Source: Mogibacterium sp. (GTDB taxonomy: Bacteria; Bacillota; Clostridia; Peptostreptococcales; Anaerovoracaceae). Taken from it: DNA of 64,000 nucleotides. Location of the stretch: contig JAFRGD010000033.1 in assembly GCA_017433975.1 (NCBI GenBank), positions 29,487-93,486 of the forward strand, in the 5' to 3' direction. The notes beneath the pieces are model-generated. The model was not told where the DNA came from and did no database searches. It saw nothing but the letters and a program-made list of their open reading frames with translations. Below are positions 1 through 9,592 of this stretch, in pieces. The position numbers were made by a program, and so were the translations under genes. Within the stretch, counting starts at the first letter, position 1, and each line of letters begins with the position of its first letter.

Positions 1-1
1 C

Positions 2-922
2 CAGGGGCGGCTGCTTTCACGGTTCACAAAGAATGTCGTACTGTCGTACGACGCGGACGCGGCGGGCATCGCGGCTGCGGTGCGCGGAATCGACGTCATG
101 CGGGCGGCGGGCTGCAACGTCAGGATCCTCCGGATCAACGACGGGAAGGACCCGGACGACTACATCCGCAAGAATGGCCGCGAGGCGTTTGAACGGTTGG
201 TCCGCGAGGCAGTACCGGCGACGGACTTCCGGCTCCAGGTGCTGCAGACCGGGTATGACCTGACGGACGACATGCAGGTGCTCGATTACATCAGACGATG
301 CGTTCCGGTGCTCCGGTCCCTCGGGGCGGTGGAACAGGACATCTATATCAAGCGGCTCGCTTCGCAGTTCGGCCTGTCCGAGACCGCGATCGCGACTGAA
401 GTCCGGACGGACAACAACGCAGCGTCCACCCGTCCGCGGTTTGACCCCGCGCGGCAGGGGCCGCGGCGGCGGCAGCCGGACGACAGTGAGCGGCGGCTGG
501 AATATTCGTTTTTAATCCTTGGAATATATAACGCAGCATATCTGCAGCGGTTACAGGCGGATCACATTGAATTCCGGACGCCGGCCGCCAACAGGATCTA
601 CGGCATTTTGCGCGGCATAGCTGCAAAGTCAGGCTACCGCGGTATGGAACTGGACCGCCGGGAGATCTCGATGGCGCTCGACCCCGAAGAAGAGGCTGAA
701 TTGAACCGCATGCTGGATATCATCAAAGTCGGCCCGGACGACGAGGCGTTTTATCAGGAATGCCGGGCGAGATATACCCTGAACGGGTATCATCTCCGGC
801 GGACGGAGCTGCTCAACGAGCTCCAGGTCGCCGAACAATTCGGTAATGCGCAGGAAATGGAGAAGATCGTTTCGGAGTTGACCGAGCTCGACGAGGCGAT
901 CAGAAAGGTAAGGAACAACTGA
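2..922 (+). CDS. dnaG: DNA primase DnaG, C-terminal part (5' end outside window)
   Basis: DNA primase makes the RNA primers for replication and binds DnaB helicase through its C-terminus. The reading frame is open from base 2, so the gene begins before the window and about 306 residues are visible. The visible start carries the end of the Toprim domain, including the metal-binding motif YDADAAG near residue 17. It continues into the region that follows Toprim in DnaG (GKDPDDYI motif) and then a helical C-terminal helicase-interaction region. The stop TGA is directly followed by the rpoD ATG, which is the classic dnaG-rpoD macromolecular synthesis operon. The zinc-binding N-terminal domain cannot be judged here. 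Identity rests on the Toprim motif plus the neighbour. Confidence 0.93.
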   Translation, partial: QGRLLSRFTKNVVLSYDADAAGIAAAVRGIDVMRAAGCNVRILRINDGKDPDDYIRKNGREAFERLVREAVPATDFRLQVLQTGYDLTDDMQVLDYIRRCVPVLRSLGAVEQDIYIKRLASQFGLSETAIATEVRTDNNAASTRPRFDPARQGPRRRQPDDSERRLEYSFLILGIYNAAYLQRLQADHIEFRTPAANRIYGILRGIAAKSGYRGMELDRREISMALDPEEEAELNRMLDIIKVGPDDEAFYQECRARYTLNGYHLRRTELLNELQVAEQFGNAQEMEKIVSELTELDEAIRKVRNN

Positions 923-2086
923 ATGCCAAAGAAGAAAACATCCGATGCAGTGAATGACAGCAATCTGACGGAAGAAGAAAAGCGCGAGAAGTCCGTAGCA
1001 GAACTGATCGACCTGGCAAAGAAATCCGGCGGCGAGATCACGATCTCCGAGGTGGGGGACCACCTCGCCGAGGTCAATCTGACCAAGGACGAGATCGATG
1101 ACACGTTTGACCTGCTGGAGCGCGAAGGCGTGAGCGTCATCAGCGCGCGCGAGCCGCTCGCGGACGACCTGACGGACGACGACCTCGACGACGATGACGG
1201 CGTGATCCTCAAGAGCAACGGCGAGATCGACGTCGACGCGACGGTGCCAAAGACGCTGCCGACGGACGACCCGGTCCGCATGTACCTCAAGGAGATCGGC
1301 AAGGTGCCGCTGCTCACCGCGGAGGAGGAAAAAGACCTCGCGATCCGCATCGAGCACGGCGACGAAGAGGCCAAAAAGAAACTCTGCGAGAGCAACCTCC
1401 GCCTCGTTGTCAGCATCGCAAAGAAATACCTGAACCGCGGTCTGAGCTTCCTCGACCTGATCCAGGAGGGCAACCTCGGACTGATCAAGGCCGTCGACAA
1501 GTTCGACTATACCAAGGGCTATAAGTTCTCCACGTATGCGACGTGGTGGATCCGCCAGGCGATCACCCGTTCCATCGCGGACCAGGCGCGGACCATCCGC
1601 ATCCCGGTTCACATGGTCGAGACGATCAACAAGCTGATCCGCGTGTCCAGACAGCTCCTGCAGGAGTACGGGCGTGAGCCGACGTCGGAGGAGATCGCGG
1701 CTGAGATGGGCATCTCCGTCGAAAAGGTCCGCGAGATCAAGAAGATCTCCCAGGATCCGGTATCGCTCGAGACCCCGATCGGCGAGGAGGAGGACAGCCA
1801 CCTCGGCGACTTCATCCCGGACGACGAGGTCCAGGCGCCGATCGACGCCGCCGCGATGTCGATGCTCAAGGAGCAGCTCATGGAGGTTCTCGATACGCTT
1901 TCCGAACGCGAGAAGAAAGTCCTCATGCTCCGCTTCGGCCTCGAGGACGGACGGTCCCGCACCCTCGAAGAAGTCGGCCGTGAGTTCAACGTCACGCGTG
2001 AGCGCATCCGGCAGATCGAGGCGAAGGCGCTCCGCAAACTGAGACATCCGAGCCGCAGCAAGAAACTGAAAGATTATCTGGAGTAG
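923..2086 (+). CDS. rpoD: RNA polymerase primary sigma factor (SigA/RpoD)
   Basis: Housekeeping sigma factor, 387 residues. Region 1.1 is followed by an acidic linker (residues about 84-95 are almost all Asp). Region 1.2 begins with [12 protein letters not shown]. Regions 2.1-2.4 contain the signatures [22 protein letters not shown] and RSIADQ, which bind core polymerase and the -10 element. Region 3 follows, and region 4.2 has the helix-turn-helix [20 protein letters not shown] that reads the -35 element. The start ATG abuts the dnaG stop and the next gene, trmK, begins one base after the stop, so the three are probably co-transcribed. The promoters in this window with TTGACA/TATAAT-like boxes fit recognition by this factor. 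Confidence 0.98.
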   Translation: MPKKKTSDAVNDSNLTEEEKREKSVAELIDLAKKSGGEITISEVGDHLAEVNLTKDEIDDTFDLLEREGVSVISAREPLADDLTDDDLDDDDGVILKSNGEIDVDATVPKTLPTDDPVRMYLKEIGKVPLLTAEEEKDLAIRIEHGDEEAKKKLCESNLRLVVSIAKKYLNRGLSFLDLIQEGNLGLIKAVDKFDYTKGYKFSTYATWWIRQAITRSIADQARTIRIPVHMVETINKLIRVSRQLLQEYGREPTSEEIAAEMGISVEKVREIKKISQDPVSLETPIGEEEDSHLGDFIPDDEVQAPIDAAAMSMLKEQLMEVLDTLSEREKKVLMLRFGLEDGRSRTLEEVGREFNVTRERIRQIEAKALRKLRHPSRSKKLKDYLE

Positions 2087-2087
2087 T

Positions 2088-2789
2088 ATGAGAATTTCAG
2101 ACAGACTGACGGCGATCTGCCGCGCGGCGGAGCCGGGGGAATCGGTGGCTGACATCGGCACGGACCACGGATACGTCCCGTACATGCTTTACCGCGACGG
2201 GACGGCGCCCAAGGTCATCATGAGCGACGTCAGCGCGGGGTCGCTCGCGAAGGCGAAGCAGACCTTTGCAGAACATGAGACAAAGGTTCCGGAGGACTGG
2301 TTCCGCGTGGGCGACGGCCTCGACACGATCGGGCCGGGCGAAGTCGATACCGTGATCATCGCCGGCCTCGGCGGGAGGACCATCATCGATATCCTCTCGG
2401 CGGATCCGGACAAAACGCGCACGGTTCATCGACTCATACTGCAACCGCGGAATGCCGCAGGAACGGTCCGATTTTGGCTTTTTACGCACGGTTTTCGCAT
2501 ATGTGAGGAAATCCTCGCGAAGGAAGGAAAATTCGTCTGTGAGGTCATTTCTGCGGTTTCCGGGGCATCTGAGCCGACGGCTCCTCCTTATCCGGAGGAC
2601 GACATCCGCTGGGCTTACCCGGAGATGTTCCGCTCGTGCGATGCGGCGCTGCTCCGCGAACGGATCGGTTGGAAACTGAGCAGCATCGAGGAGGAAGTCA
2701 CAAATCTCAGACAGAGCAGTACAGACCAATCGGAGCGGATCCGCAGGCTCTCGGCCGACGCGGACTACCTCCGGAGATTCATCGAATAA
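2088..2789 (+). CDS. trmK: tRNA (adenine(22)-N1)-methyltransferase TrmK
   Basis: SAM-dependent methyltransferase of the TrmK/YqfN family, which methylates N1 of A22 in the D-arm of some tRNAs in Firmicutes. It has 233 residues. The SAM-binding loop is ADIGTDHGYVP near residue 20, followed by the acidic MSDVSAGSLAKA strand and the VIIAGLGGRTI and LILQPRN segments typical of the family. A C-terminal coiled-coil-like helix follows (residues about 195-233). It starts one base after the rpoD stop, matching the conserved rpoD-trmK neighbourhood. The Nif3-like gene often found next in Firmicutes is absent; the RNase P RNA follows instead. Confidence 0.92.
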   Translation: MRISDRLTAICRAAEPGESVADIGTDHGYVPYMLYRDGTAPKVIMSDVSAGSLAKAKQTFAEHETKVPEDWFRVGDGLDTIGPGEVDTVIIAGLGGRTIIDILSADPDKTRTVHRLILQPRNAAGTVRFWLFTHGFRICEEILAKEGKFVCEVISAVSGASEPTAPPYPEDDIRWAYPEMFRSCDAALLRERIGWKLSSIEEEVTNLRQSSTDQSERIRRLSADADYLRRFIE

Positions 2790-2818
2790 TTCGCTATTTC
2801 ATTTGTTGTAACAATACG

Positions 2819-3166
2819 CGGGTAAACCAGACGGTTGCGCCTGCCAACCAGAGCAGGTGAGGAAAGTCCGGGCTCCACAGGGCAAGGATGCCGGATAACG
2901 TCCGGCGTAGGTAACTATAGGGAAAGTGCAACAGAAACATACCGCCGAAACGGGTCATGCCGTGGTAAGGTTGAAATGGTGAGGTAAGAGCTCACCGGCG
3001 TCTTGGAGACAAGGCGGCCGTGTAAACCCCATCCGGAGCAAGACTAAGCAGGGCCTCGCAAGGGGGCGGCCCGTCCCCGCCCGAAGGTAAGTCGCTGGAG
3101 GCCGTCAGCAATGGCGGTCCAAGATGGATGACCGTCCAACACAGAACCCGGCTTATGGTTTACCCG
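2819..3166 (+). ncRNA. rnpB: RNase P RNA (bacterial type A-like)
   Basis: Catalytic RNA of ribonuclease P, which trims the 5' leaders of pre-tRNAs. The 5' end CGGGTAAACC (2819-2828) is exactly complementary to the 3' end GGTTTACCCG (3157-3166), forming helix P1. The universally conserved block GAGGAAAGTCCGGGCTCC lies at 2859-2876 and the conserved ACAGAA of the 3' core at 3141-3146. The length, about 348 nt, is normal. P1 is followed by a run of T (3167-3180), so the 3' end doubles as an intrinsic terminator. It lies between trmK and the activase gene; no strong promoter could be placed, although an A/T-rich TAACAAT sits just upstream at 2809-2815. Confidence 0.96.
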
Positions 3167-3192
3167 TTTTTTGTTTTTTTACGAAGGTGAAA

Positions 3193-6100
3193 ATGTTCAG
3201 ATTAGGGATCGATGTCGGTTCAACAACTGTTAAATTAATATTATTGGATGACGAGGGGCAGATCCTCTACGACCGGTATGAGCGGCACATGTCCAATGTG
3301 TTCGAAAAGGTCGAAGAGCTCCTCAAGGACCTCATGAACGAACGGGGAGACCTTGAACTCAAAGCAGTCATCACCGGGTCCGGCGGTTTATCGCTGGCGA
3401 ATTTGTTTGGAATCAAATTCGAGCAGGAGGTCATCGCCTGCAGCAAAGCGGTTGAGACGCTGATTCCGGAGACGGACGTCGCGATCGAGCTCGGCGGCGA
3501 AGACGCAAAGATCACGTTCTACGGCTCCACGGTGGAGCAGCGGATGAACGGGACCTGCGCGGGCGGAACCGGGGCTTTCATCGATCAAATGGCGGTTCTC
3601 CTGAACACGGACCTGGACGGCCTGAACGAAGCCGCAAAGGATTATCAGATTATCTATCCGATCGCGTCGCGGTGCGGTGTTTTTGCAAAGACGGACATCC
3701 AGCCGCTGATCAACGACGGGGCGCGGACGGCTGACATCGCGGCGTCCATCTTTCAGGCGGTCGCAAACCAGACCATTTCAGGCCTCGCATGCGGGCATCC
3801 GATCCGCGGACACGTCGCGTTCCTCGGCGGGCCGCTGCAGTACAGGTCTGAGCTCCGCCGGCGGTTCATCGAGACGCTCGGCCTGACGGACGAGGAAGTG
3901 ATTTTCCCGGAGAATGCGAAGTACTTTGTCGCAATCGGCGCGGCGTATCTCGCGGACAAGGAGAAAACAGTCGTCCTGTCAGACCTGATTTCAGCCATCG
4001 AGACCGCTGACCCGAACGCGATTTCCGGCACCAAGTATCTGGAGCCGCTATTCGCCAATGAGCAGGAGTACCTGGAATTCAAGGAGCGGCACGCGCGGGC
4101 CAAAATGGAACGCGGCGACCTTTCGGACGCCATGGGACCGCTGTTCCTCGGCATCGACGCGGGGTCAACGACGACCAAAGCGGCGATCATTGACCGCGAC
4201 AAGCGGTTGCTTTTTGACCACTATCAGAACAACGAAGGAGACCCGATCGAGGTCGTCCGCAACATTCTGAAAGAATTATATTCGAAGCTGCCGGAACAGG
4301 CATACATCGGGCGTGCCGTCGTCACCGGATACGGGGAAGGACTCATCCAGGCCGCGTTCAAGATCGACGCGGGCGAGATCGAGACGATGGCGCATTACAA
4401 AGCCGCGAGCCAGTTCCTGCCGGGCGTGACGTTCATCCTCGACATCGGCGGCCAGGACATGAAGTGCATGAAAATTAAGGACGGCGCGGTGTCCAGCATC
4501 ATGTTGAACGAAGCCTGTTCGTCCGGCTGCGGTTCGTTTATCGAAACCTACGCGAAATCCGTCGACATGACGGTTCCGGACTTCGCGTACGAGGCGCTCC
4601 GGTCGCAGAATCCGGTTGACCTCGGGACGCGCTGCACGGTTTTCATGAACTCCAAGGTGAAACAGGCGCAGAAGGAAGGCGCATCGATCGCGGACATCTC
4701 CGCGGGACTTTCGTATTCCGTCATAAAAAACGCTTTATATAAAGTCATCAAACTCCGGAATCCGGAGGAAACCGGGGACAAGGTCGTCGTACAGGGCGGT
4801 ACGTTCCTGAACGAAGCGGTTCTGCGCAGCATCGAGCTCATCCTCGGAAAGAACGTCATCCGGCCGGAGACGTCCGGCCTCATGGGCGCGTACGGTGCGG
4901 CCATCGACGCGTGCGAGAACTACGTCAGCGGACAACGCTCCGGCATCCTGACCAGGGACGCGCTTGACACGTTCAGCGTCCGCACGACCAACGCGCGCTG
5001 CGGCAGGTGCGGCAACAACTGCATCCTGACGATCTCCCGGTTTTCCGACGGGAGCCGGTACGTGACCGGAAACCGCTGCGAGAAAGGCGCCGGGGAGTCC
5101 GCGGTATACAATGACCTTCCGAACCTGTATAAAACGAAACGGGACGTCCTCTTTGAACGGCCGGTGCTGGCACCGGAAGAAGCGCGCCGCGGGGAGATCG
5201 GAATCCCGCGCGTGCTTAACATGTACGAGGACTACCCGTTCTGGCACGCATTCTTTACCGAACTCGGCTTCCGCATCGTATTGAGCCCGTTCAGCAATAA
5301 GGCGATTTATGAGAGCGGGATGGACACCATCTCTTCGGATACCGCATGCTACCCGGCGAAGCTCGTCCACGGGCACATCAAATGGCTCGTCGAGCACGGT
5401 GTCAAGCGGATTTTCTATCCGTGCATTAATTTCGAGACCGTCGAGGACCGGACTGCGCCGAACCATTACAACTGCCCGGTGGTCGCGTCGTATCCGGAAG
5501 TCATCGACAAGAACATGGCGGAATACCTCTGCGAAAACGGCGTGGAGTACTATCATCCGTTCGTTCCGTTCGACAACGACGAGCGCCTAACGGAAGAGTT
5601 TGTCAAGTTCTTCAGCGGAACGCGCCAGATCGACAACGCCAGCGTTAAGAACATAATTAAGACCTATGGACTGGAAGACACCCGGGAATACGGGCTCTTT
5701 CAGATGAACATTTCGAAAAGCGAAGTCTCCGCCGCAATCAAAGCCGGCAGGAGGGCGCATGCGGACTTCAAGGGCGAAATGCGGCGCCAGGGCGACGCGG
5801 CACTCGCGTTCATGGCGGACAACGAGAAGAAAGGCGTCGTTCTTTCCGGCAGACCGTATCACCTCGACCCGGAGGTCAACCACGGGCTGGACAATATCAT
5901 CAACCAGCAGGACATGGTCGTCCTGACCGAGGACTCGATCAGCTGGAAAATCGACACCGCGCGGCCGATCCGCGTCTTAGACCAGTGGATGTATCATTCC
6001 AGACTGTATAAGGCTGCGCTGTTCGCCGGCCAGAGGAAGGACGTGGAGCTGATCCAGCTGAATTCCTTCGGCTGCGGCCTCGACGCCGTGACGACCGACG

Positions 6101-7536
6101 AGGTCGATGAGCTTCTGAGTAATAACAATAAACTATATACCGTACTGAAAATCGACGAGGGAACCAATCTCGGCGCAGCGCGGATCCGGATTCGTTCGCT
6201 CAAGGCGGCGCTCGAGGAGCGAGACAAGGCCGGCACCCTCCCGGAGGCGACCAACGAACCGTATGAGCGGAAGGTCTTCACCAAGGAGATGAAGCGCGAG
6301 GGCTATACGCTGCTCGTGCCGCAGATGTCGCCGATCCATTTCCAGTACTTTGAAGCGATCCTGCGGGCCGAAGGTTACCATGCGGAACTCCTACCGGAAG
6401 CGACCAAGAATTCCGAGGAAGAAGGCTTGCGGTACATCAATAACGACGCCTGCTATCCGACCATCGTTACGCTGGGGCAGATCATCTCCGCACTCAAATC
6501 CGGCAAATACGACCTGAACAAAGTTGGCGTCTTCATGTCGCAGACGGGCGGCGGATGCCGGGCGAGCAACTACGTTTCACTGCTCCGAAAGGCCCTCAAG
6601 GACCTCGGCATGGAGCAGGTTCCGGTCATTTCGTTCAACATGGCCGGGCTTGAGACCAACCCGGGCTTCAAGATCACGCCGCGGATGGCGATCCGCCTTA
6701 TCTATGCGGTCCTTTACGGCGACCTCATCATGAAGTGCCTGTACCGCACCAGACCGTACGAAGTGGAGCCGGGGAGCGCCAACGCGCTGATGGACAGCTG
6801 GTACGACCGGATCATCGACAACATCCTGACGCTCCGGATCGGTGAGTTCAAGCAGAACATTCAGGCGATCGTCAGGGAGTTTGATGCGCTACCGCTTCAC
6901 GAGAACCTGCGCAAGCCGCGCGTCGGCATCGTCGGCGAGATCCTGGTGAAATACCACCCGAACGCGAACGACAATCTGGTCGACCTGATCGAGCGGGAAG
7001 GGGGAGAGGCGGTCGTACCGTCGCTGATCGACTTCTTCGAATACGGCATGGTGAATAAAGTCTTTAACTACAGATATCTGGCCGGCAGCCGTAAGGACAT
7101 GATGTTCAACAAGGCCGCACTCCGGACGATCGAATATTTCCGCAAGACCGTCCGCGCCGCGTGCATGGAGAGCCGCCGCTTTACCGCGGACGAGTACATC
7201 GAGCACACCGCGTGGAAGGCGGAGGAGATCATTTCGGTCGGAAATCAGTGTGGCGAGGGGTGGCTCCTGACCGGCGAGATGGTCGATCTGATCGACGCGG
7301 GGGTGAAAAACATCCTTTGCCTGCAGCCGTTCGCTTGTTTACCAAATCATGTTACCGGTAAAGGCATGATCAAAGCGTTGCGGAACTACGATAAGGACGC
7401 GAATATCGTCGCCATCGACTACGATCCGGGCGCGTCCAATGTCAATCAACTCAACCGAATCAAGATGATGATGGCCACAGCATTCAAGAATCTCGAAAAA
7501 GAGATGCAATCGGAGGAAGGAGAGAGAGCCGTATGA
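3193..7536 (+). CDS. Long acyl-CoA dehydratase activase (two ASKHA domains plus dehydratase-like region)
   Basis: 1447 residues. Two BadF/BcrA-type ATPase domains (about 1-285 and 318-570) are followed by a cysteine motif C603-x2-C606-x3-C610, a DUF2229-type region, and a C-terminal region like the HgdB dehydratase subunit. Each ATPase domain opens with the phosphate-binding motif GIDxGSTT and keeps two cysteines 39 residues apart (C122/C161 and C442/C481), the spacing of the [4Fe-4S] ligands in HgdC. Family role: ATP-driven electron transfer to 2-hydroxyacyl-CoA dehydratases; the substrate of these giant versions is not known. The start at 3193 is chosen because AAGGTG lies just upstream and earlier in-frame starts fall inside rnpB. 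The stop overlaps the ackA start by 4 bases, suggesting translational coupling. Confidence 0.9.
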   Translation: MFRLGIDVGSTTVKLILLDDEGQILYDRYERHMSNVFEKVEELLKDLMNERGDLELKAVITGSGGLSLANLFGIKFEQEVIACSKAVETLIPETDVAIELGGEDAKITFYGSTVEQRMNGTCAGGTGAFIDQMAVLLNTDLDGLNEAAKDYQIIYPIASRCGVFAKTDIQPLINDGARTADIAASIFQAVANQTISGLACGHPIRGHVAFLGGPLQYRSELRRRFIETLGLTDEEVIFPENAKYFVAIGAAYLADKEKTVVLSDLISAIETADPNAISGTKYLEPLFANEQEYLEFKERHARAKMERGDLSDAMGPLFLGIDAGSTTTKAAIIDRDKRLLFDHYQNNEGDPIEVVRNILKELYSKLPEQAYIGRAVVTGYGEGLIQAAFKIDAGEIETMAHYKAASQFLPGVTFILDIGGQDMKCMKIKDGAVSSIMLNEACSSGCGSFIETYAKSVDMTVPDFAYEALRSQNPVDLGTRCTVFMNSKVKQAQKEGASIADISAGLSYSVIKNALYKVIKLRNPEETGDKVVVQGGTFLNEAVLRSIELILGKNVIRPETSGLMGAYGAAIDACENYVSGQRSGILTRDALDTFSVRTTNARCGRCGNNCILTISRFSDGSRYVTGNRCEKGAGESAVYNDLPNLYKTKRDVLFERPVLAPEEARRGEIGIPRVLNMYEDYPFWHAFFTELGFRIVLSPFSNKAIYESGMDTISSDTACYPAKLVHGHIKWLVEHGVKRIFYPCINFETVEDRTAPNHYNCPVVASYPEVIDKNMAEYLCENGVEYYHPFVPFDNDERLTEEFVKFFSGTRQIDNASVKNIIKTYGLEDTREYGLFQMNISKSEVSAAIKAGRRAHADFKGEMRRQGDAALAFMADNEKKGVVLSGRPYHLDPEVNHGLDNIINQQDMVVLTEDSISWKIDTARPIRVLDQWMYHSRLYKAALFAGQRKDVELIQLNSFGCGLDAVTTDEVDELLSNNNKLYTVLKIDEGTNLGAARIRIRSLKAALEERDKAGTLPEATNEPYERKVFTKEMKREGYTLLVPQMSPIHFQYFEAILRAEGYHAELLPEATKNSEEEGLRYINNDACYPTIVTLGQIISALKSGKYDLNKVGVFMSQTGGGCRASNYVSLLRKALKDLGMEQVPVISFNMAGLETNPGFKITPRMAIRLIYAVLYGDLIMKCLYRTRPYEVEPGSANALMDSWYDRIIDNILTLRIGEFKQNIQAIVREFDALPLHENLRKPRVGIVGEILVKYHPNANDNLVDLIEREGGEAVVPSLIDFFEYGMVNKVFNYRYLAGSRKDMMFNKAALRTIEYFRKTVRAACMESRRFTADEYIEHTAWKAEEIISVGNQCGEGWLLTGEMVDLIDAGVKNILCLQPFACLPNHVTGKGMIKALRNYDKDANIVAIDYDPGASNVNQLNRIKMMMATAFKNLEKEMQSEEGERAV

Positions 7537-8765
7537 TCGTACTGGTCCTGAACTGCGGCAGTTCTTCGCTGAAATACCAACTGCTCGACATGGATACCGA
7601 GACCGTCCTCGCCAGAGGCCTGGTCGAACGGATCGGCCTGGAGGGTACCCGCATAAAATACGCCCGCGAAACCGACGGTTCGAACTATGAGAGTGAGATT
7701 CCGGCCAAAAGTCACCGGGAGGCGATCGAGACCGTCCTCGAAATTTTGACGCGCGAAGACATCGGCGTTCTTTACGACCTCACCGAGATCGACGCGATCG
7801 GCCACCGGATCGTCAACGCCGGCGAGCATTATTCCGACAGCGTTATTATTGATGACGAAGTGCTTCATACGCTCGAGGGACTGACCGACCTCGCGCCGCT
7901 CCACAACCCGGCGGCGGTCAGCGGAATTAAGGCCTGCAGGGAACTGATGCCGGAAAAACCGATGACGGCGGTGTTCGACACGGCCTTTCATCAGACGATG
8001 CCGGCCGAGTCGTATATCTACTCAATACCGTATGAGTACTACGAGAAGTATGGCATCCGTAAATACGGGTTTCACGGGACCAGCCACAAATACGTCGCGC
8101 AGCGCGCCGCGACCATTCTCGGACGGCCGCTGGACGATCTGAAGCTGATCACCTGCCACCTCGGGAACGGCGCGTCCATCACGGCGATCCGGAACGGCAG
8201 GGTCTTCGAAACCACGATGGGCTTCACGCCGCTCGCCGGCCTCGCGATGGGGACCCGCTGCGGCAACATCGACCCGTCCATCATCTTTTACATCGCCGAG
8301 AAAGAAGGGCGGTCCCTTAGTGAGATCGAAGAGATTCTGAACACAAAGTCCGGAATCCTCGGAATTTCCGGGATTTCTTCGGACTTCCGCGACGTCGAAA
8401 AGGCCGCGGAAGAGGGGAACGAACGAGCGGGCCTTGCGATCAAGGTTTATTCGCACCGCGTCCGCGCTTATATCGGGTCGTTCATCGCGCTGATGAACGG
8501 CGTCGACGCGATCGTCTTTACCGCGGGCGTCGGCGAGAACGACGCGAAAATGCGTTCCATCATCTGCCGGAACCTCGACAATCTCGGCGTCAATCTGGAC
8601 GAGGTCAAGAACCTGATTCATACCAAGGCGGCAATCATCTCGGAGGATTATTCCCGGGTCAAGGTTCTTTACGTTCCGACCAACGAAGAACTCATGATTG
8701 CGCGCGACACAGTTGAGCTGCTGCACGGGGACGACGGCCTGCCACTGGAGTGGAAACCGGTTTGA
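7533..8765 (+). CDS. ackA: Acetate kinase
   Basis: Converts acetyl phosphate plus ADP to acetate plus ATP, the energy-yielding end of anaerobic fermentation. It has 410 residues, close to the usual 400. Signatures are LNCGSSSLKYQLLDM at the N-terminus, VFDTAFHQTMP, GFHGTSHKYV, CHLGNGASITAIRNG, MGTRCGNIDPS, FTAGVGEND and a C-terminal VPTNEELMIARDT. Two normally near-invariant spots differ: GHRVVHGGE reads GHRIVNAGE (N95, A96), and GTRSGD reads GTRCGN. The catalytic arginines in those motifs are kept. No phosphotransacetylase gene is adjacent. It overlaps the activase stop, so the two genes are likely one transcript. Related acyl kinases (propionate, butyrate) are possible, but the length and motifs favour acetate kinase. 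Confidence 0.92.
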   Translation: MIVLVLNCGSSSLKYQLLDMDTETVLARGLVERIGLEGTRIKYARETDGSNYESEIPAKSHREAIETVLEILTREDIGVLYDLTEIDAIGHRIVNAGEHYSDSVIIDDEVLHTLEGLTDLAPLHNPAAVSGIKACRELMPEKPMTAVFDTAFHQTMPAESYIYSIPYEYYEKYGIRKYGFHGTSHKYVAQRAATILGRPLDDLKLITCHLGNGASITAIRNGRVFETTMGFTPLAGLAMGTRCGNIDPSIIFYIAEKEGRSLSEIEEILNTKSGILGISGISSDFRDVEKAAEEGNERAGLAIKVYSHRVRAYIGSFIALMNGVDAIVFTAGVGENDAKMRSIICRNLDNLGVNLDEVKNLIHTKAAIISEDYSRVKVLYVPTNEELMIARDTVELLHGDDGLPLEWKPV

Positions 8766-8801
8766 TGGGAACGAGGCATCTGCAGGGCGATTCCGCGGGT
8801 G

Positions 8802-8830
8802 TTGAATTCATCATTTACATGATGTATAAT
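8802..8830 (+). promoter_or_regulatory. Sigma-A promoter upstream of yebC
   Basis: The -35 box TTGAAT (8802-8807) and a perfect -10 box TATAAT (8825-8830) are separated by 17 bases. It lies between ackA and yebC, 39 bases before the yebC start codon, which has a strong AAGGAGG at 8853-8859. Confidence 0.8.
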
Positions 8831-8868
8831 GTGACTGAGATTAATGATTAACAAGGAGGTACGTACCC

Positions 8869-9588
8869 ATGGGCAGACATGGTACCATTGCAGGCAGAAA
8901 ATCAGCGCAGGACGCGAGACGTGCTGCGATGTTCACAAAATATACGCGGCAGATCATCGTCGCGGCCAAGGACGGCGGCGATCCGGACTTTAACCCTTCG
9001 CTCCGCGTGGCGATCGACAAGGCCAAGGGCATCGGTATGCCGAACGACAACATCAACCGCGCGATCAAAAAGGGCACCGGCGAGCTCGCCGGCGAGTCCT
9101 ACGAAGAGCTTTCGTTTGAAGGATACGGCACGTCCGGCGTCGCGATCATCGTCGAGGCGCTGACGGACAACAAGAACCGTACTGCAGCGTTCGTCCGGTC
9201 CATCTTCGATAAGAACGGTGGTAACCTCGGTACGCCGGGCTGCGTCTCCTACATGTTCGATCGCAAGGGCGTCATCGTCGTAGAGAAAACTGACGATATC
9301 GACGAGGACACTATCACGATGGACGCGCTGGACGCCGGCGCGGAAGACCTGATCGTCAACGAGGACAACTACGAGATCCGTACCGAGCCTTCTGACTATA
9401 CGACTGTACTCGAGGCTGTCAAGGCGGCCGGCTATGAAGTCGTCGAGTCCGAGATCGAGTTCATCCCGTCCATGGAGGCCAACGTCACCGACGAGAGCGC
9501 GATCAAGTCGCTCAACAAGCTGATCAACGCCCTCGAGGACAACGACGACGTGCAGAACGTACACTATAACTGCACACTGCCGGAATAA
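8869..9588 (+). CDS. yebC: YebC/PmpR family protein (TACO1 family)
   Basis: 239 residues. The start GRHGTIAGRKSAQDARRA, followed by GGDPDFNPSLRVAIDKAKG and GYGTSGVAIIVEALTDN, is diagnostic for the YebC/TACO1 family. Members are reported both as DNA-binding regulators (PmpR-like) and as translation factors that relieve ribosome stalling; the sequence alone does not say which. The start has a near-consensus ribosome site (AAGGAGG, 9 bases upstream) and its own TATAAT promoter. A structured RNA begins just after its stop and may share the transcript. In many bacteria yebC lies with ruvC; that is not the case here. Confidence 0.95.
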   Translation: MGRHGTIAGRKSAQDARRAAMFTKYTRQIIVAAKDGGDPDFNPSLRVAIDKAKGIGMPNDNINRAIKKGTGELAGESYEELSFEGYGTSGVAIIVEALTDNKNRTAAFVRSIFDKNGGNLGTPGCVSYMFDRKGVIVVEKTDDIDEDTITMDALDAGAEDLIVNEDNYEIRTEPSDYTTVLEAVKAAGYEVVESEIEFIPSMEANVTDESAIKSLNKLINALEDNDDVQNVHYNCTLPE

Positions 9589-9592
9589 AACT

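Noticed and set aside
629..2185. A 518-codon open frame opposite dnaG and rpoD
   Set aside because: Same shadow effect; no ribosome site and no recognisable domain, and the sense frames encode well-known proteins.
3124..3192. A longer N-terminus for the activase beginning inside the RNase P RNA
   Set aside because: The extra residues overlap conserved rnpB sequence and its terminator, and a good ribosome site precedes the ATG at 3193.
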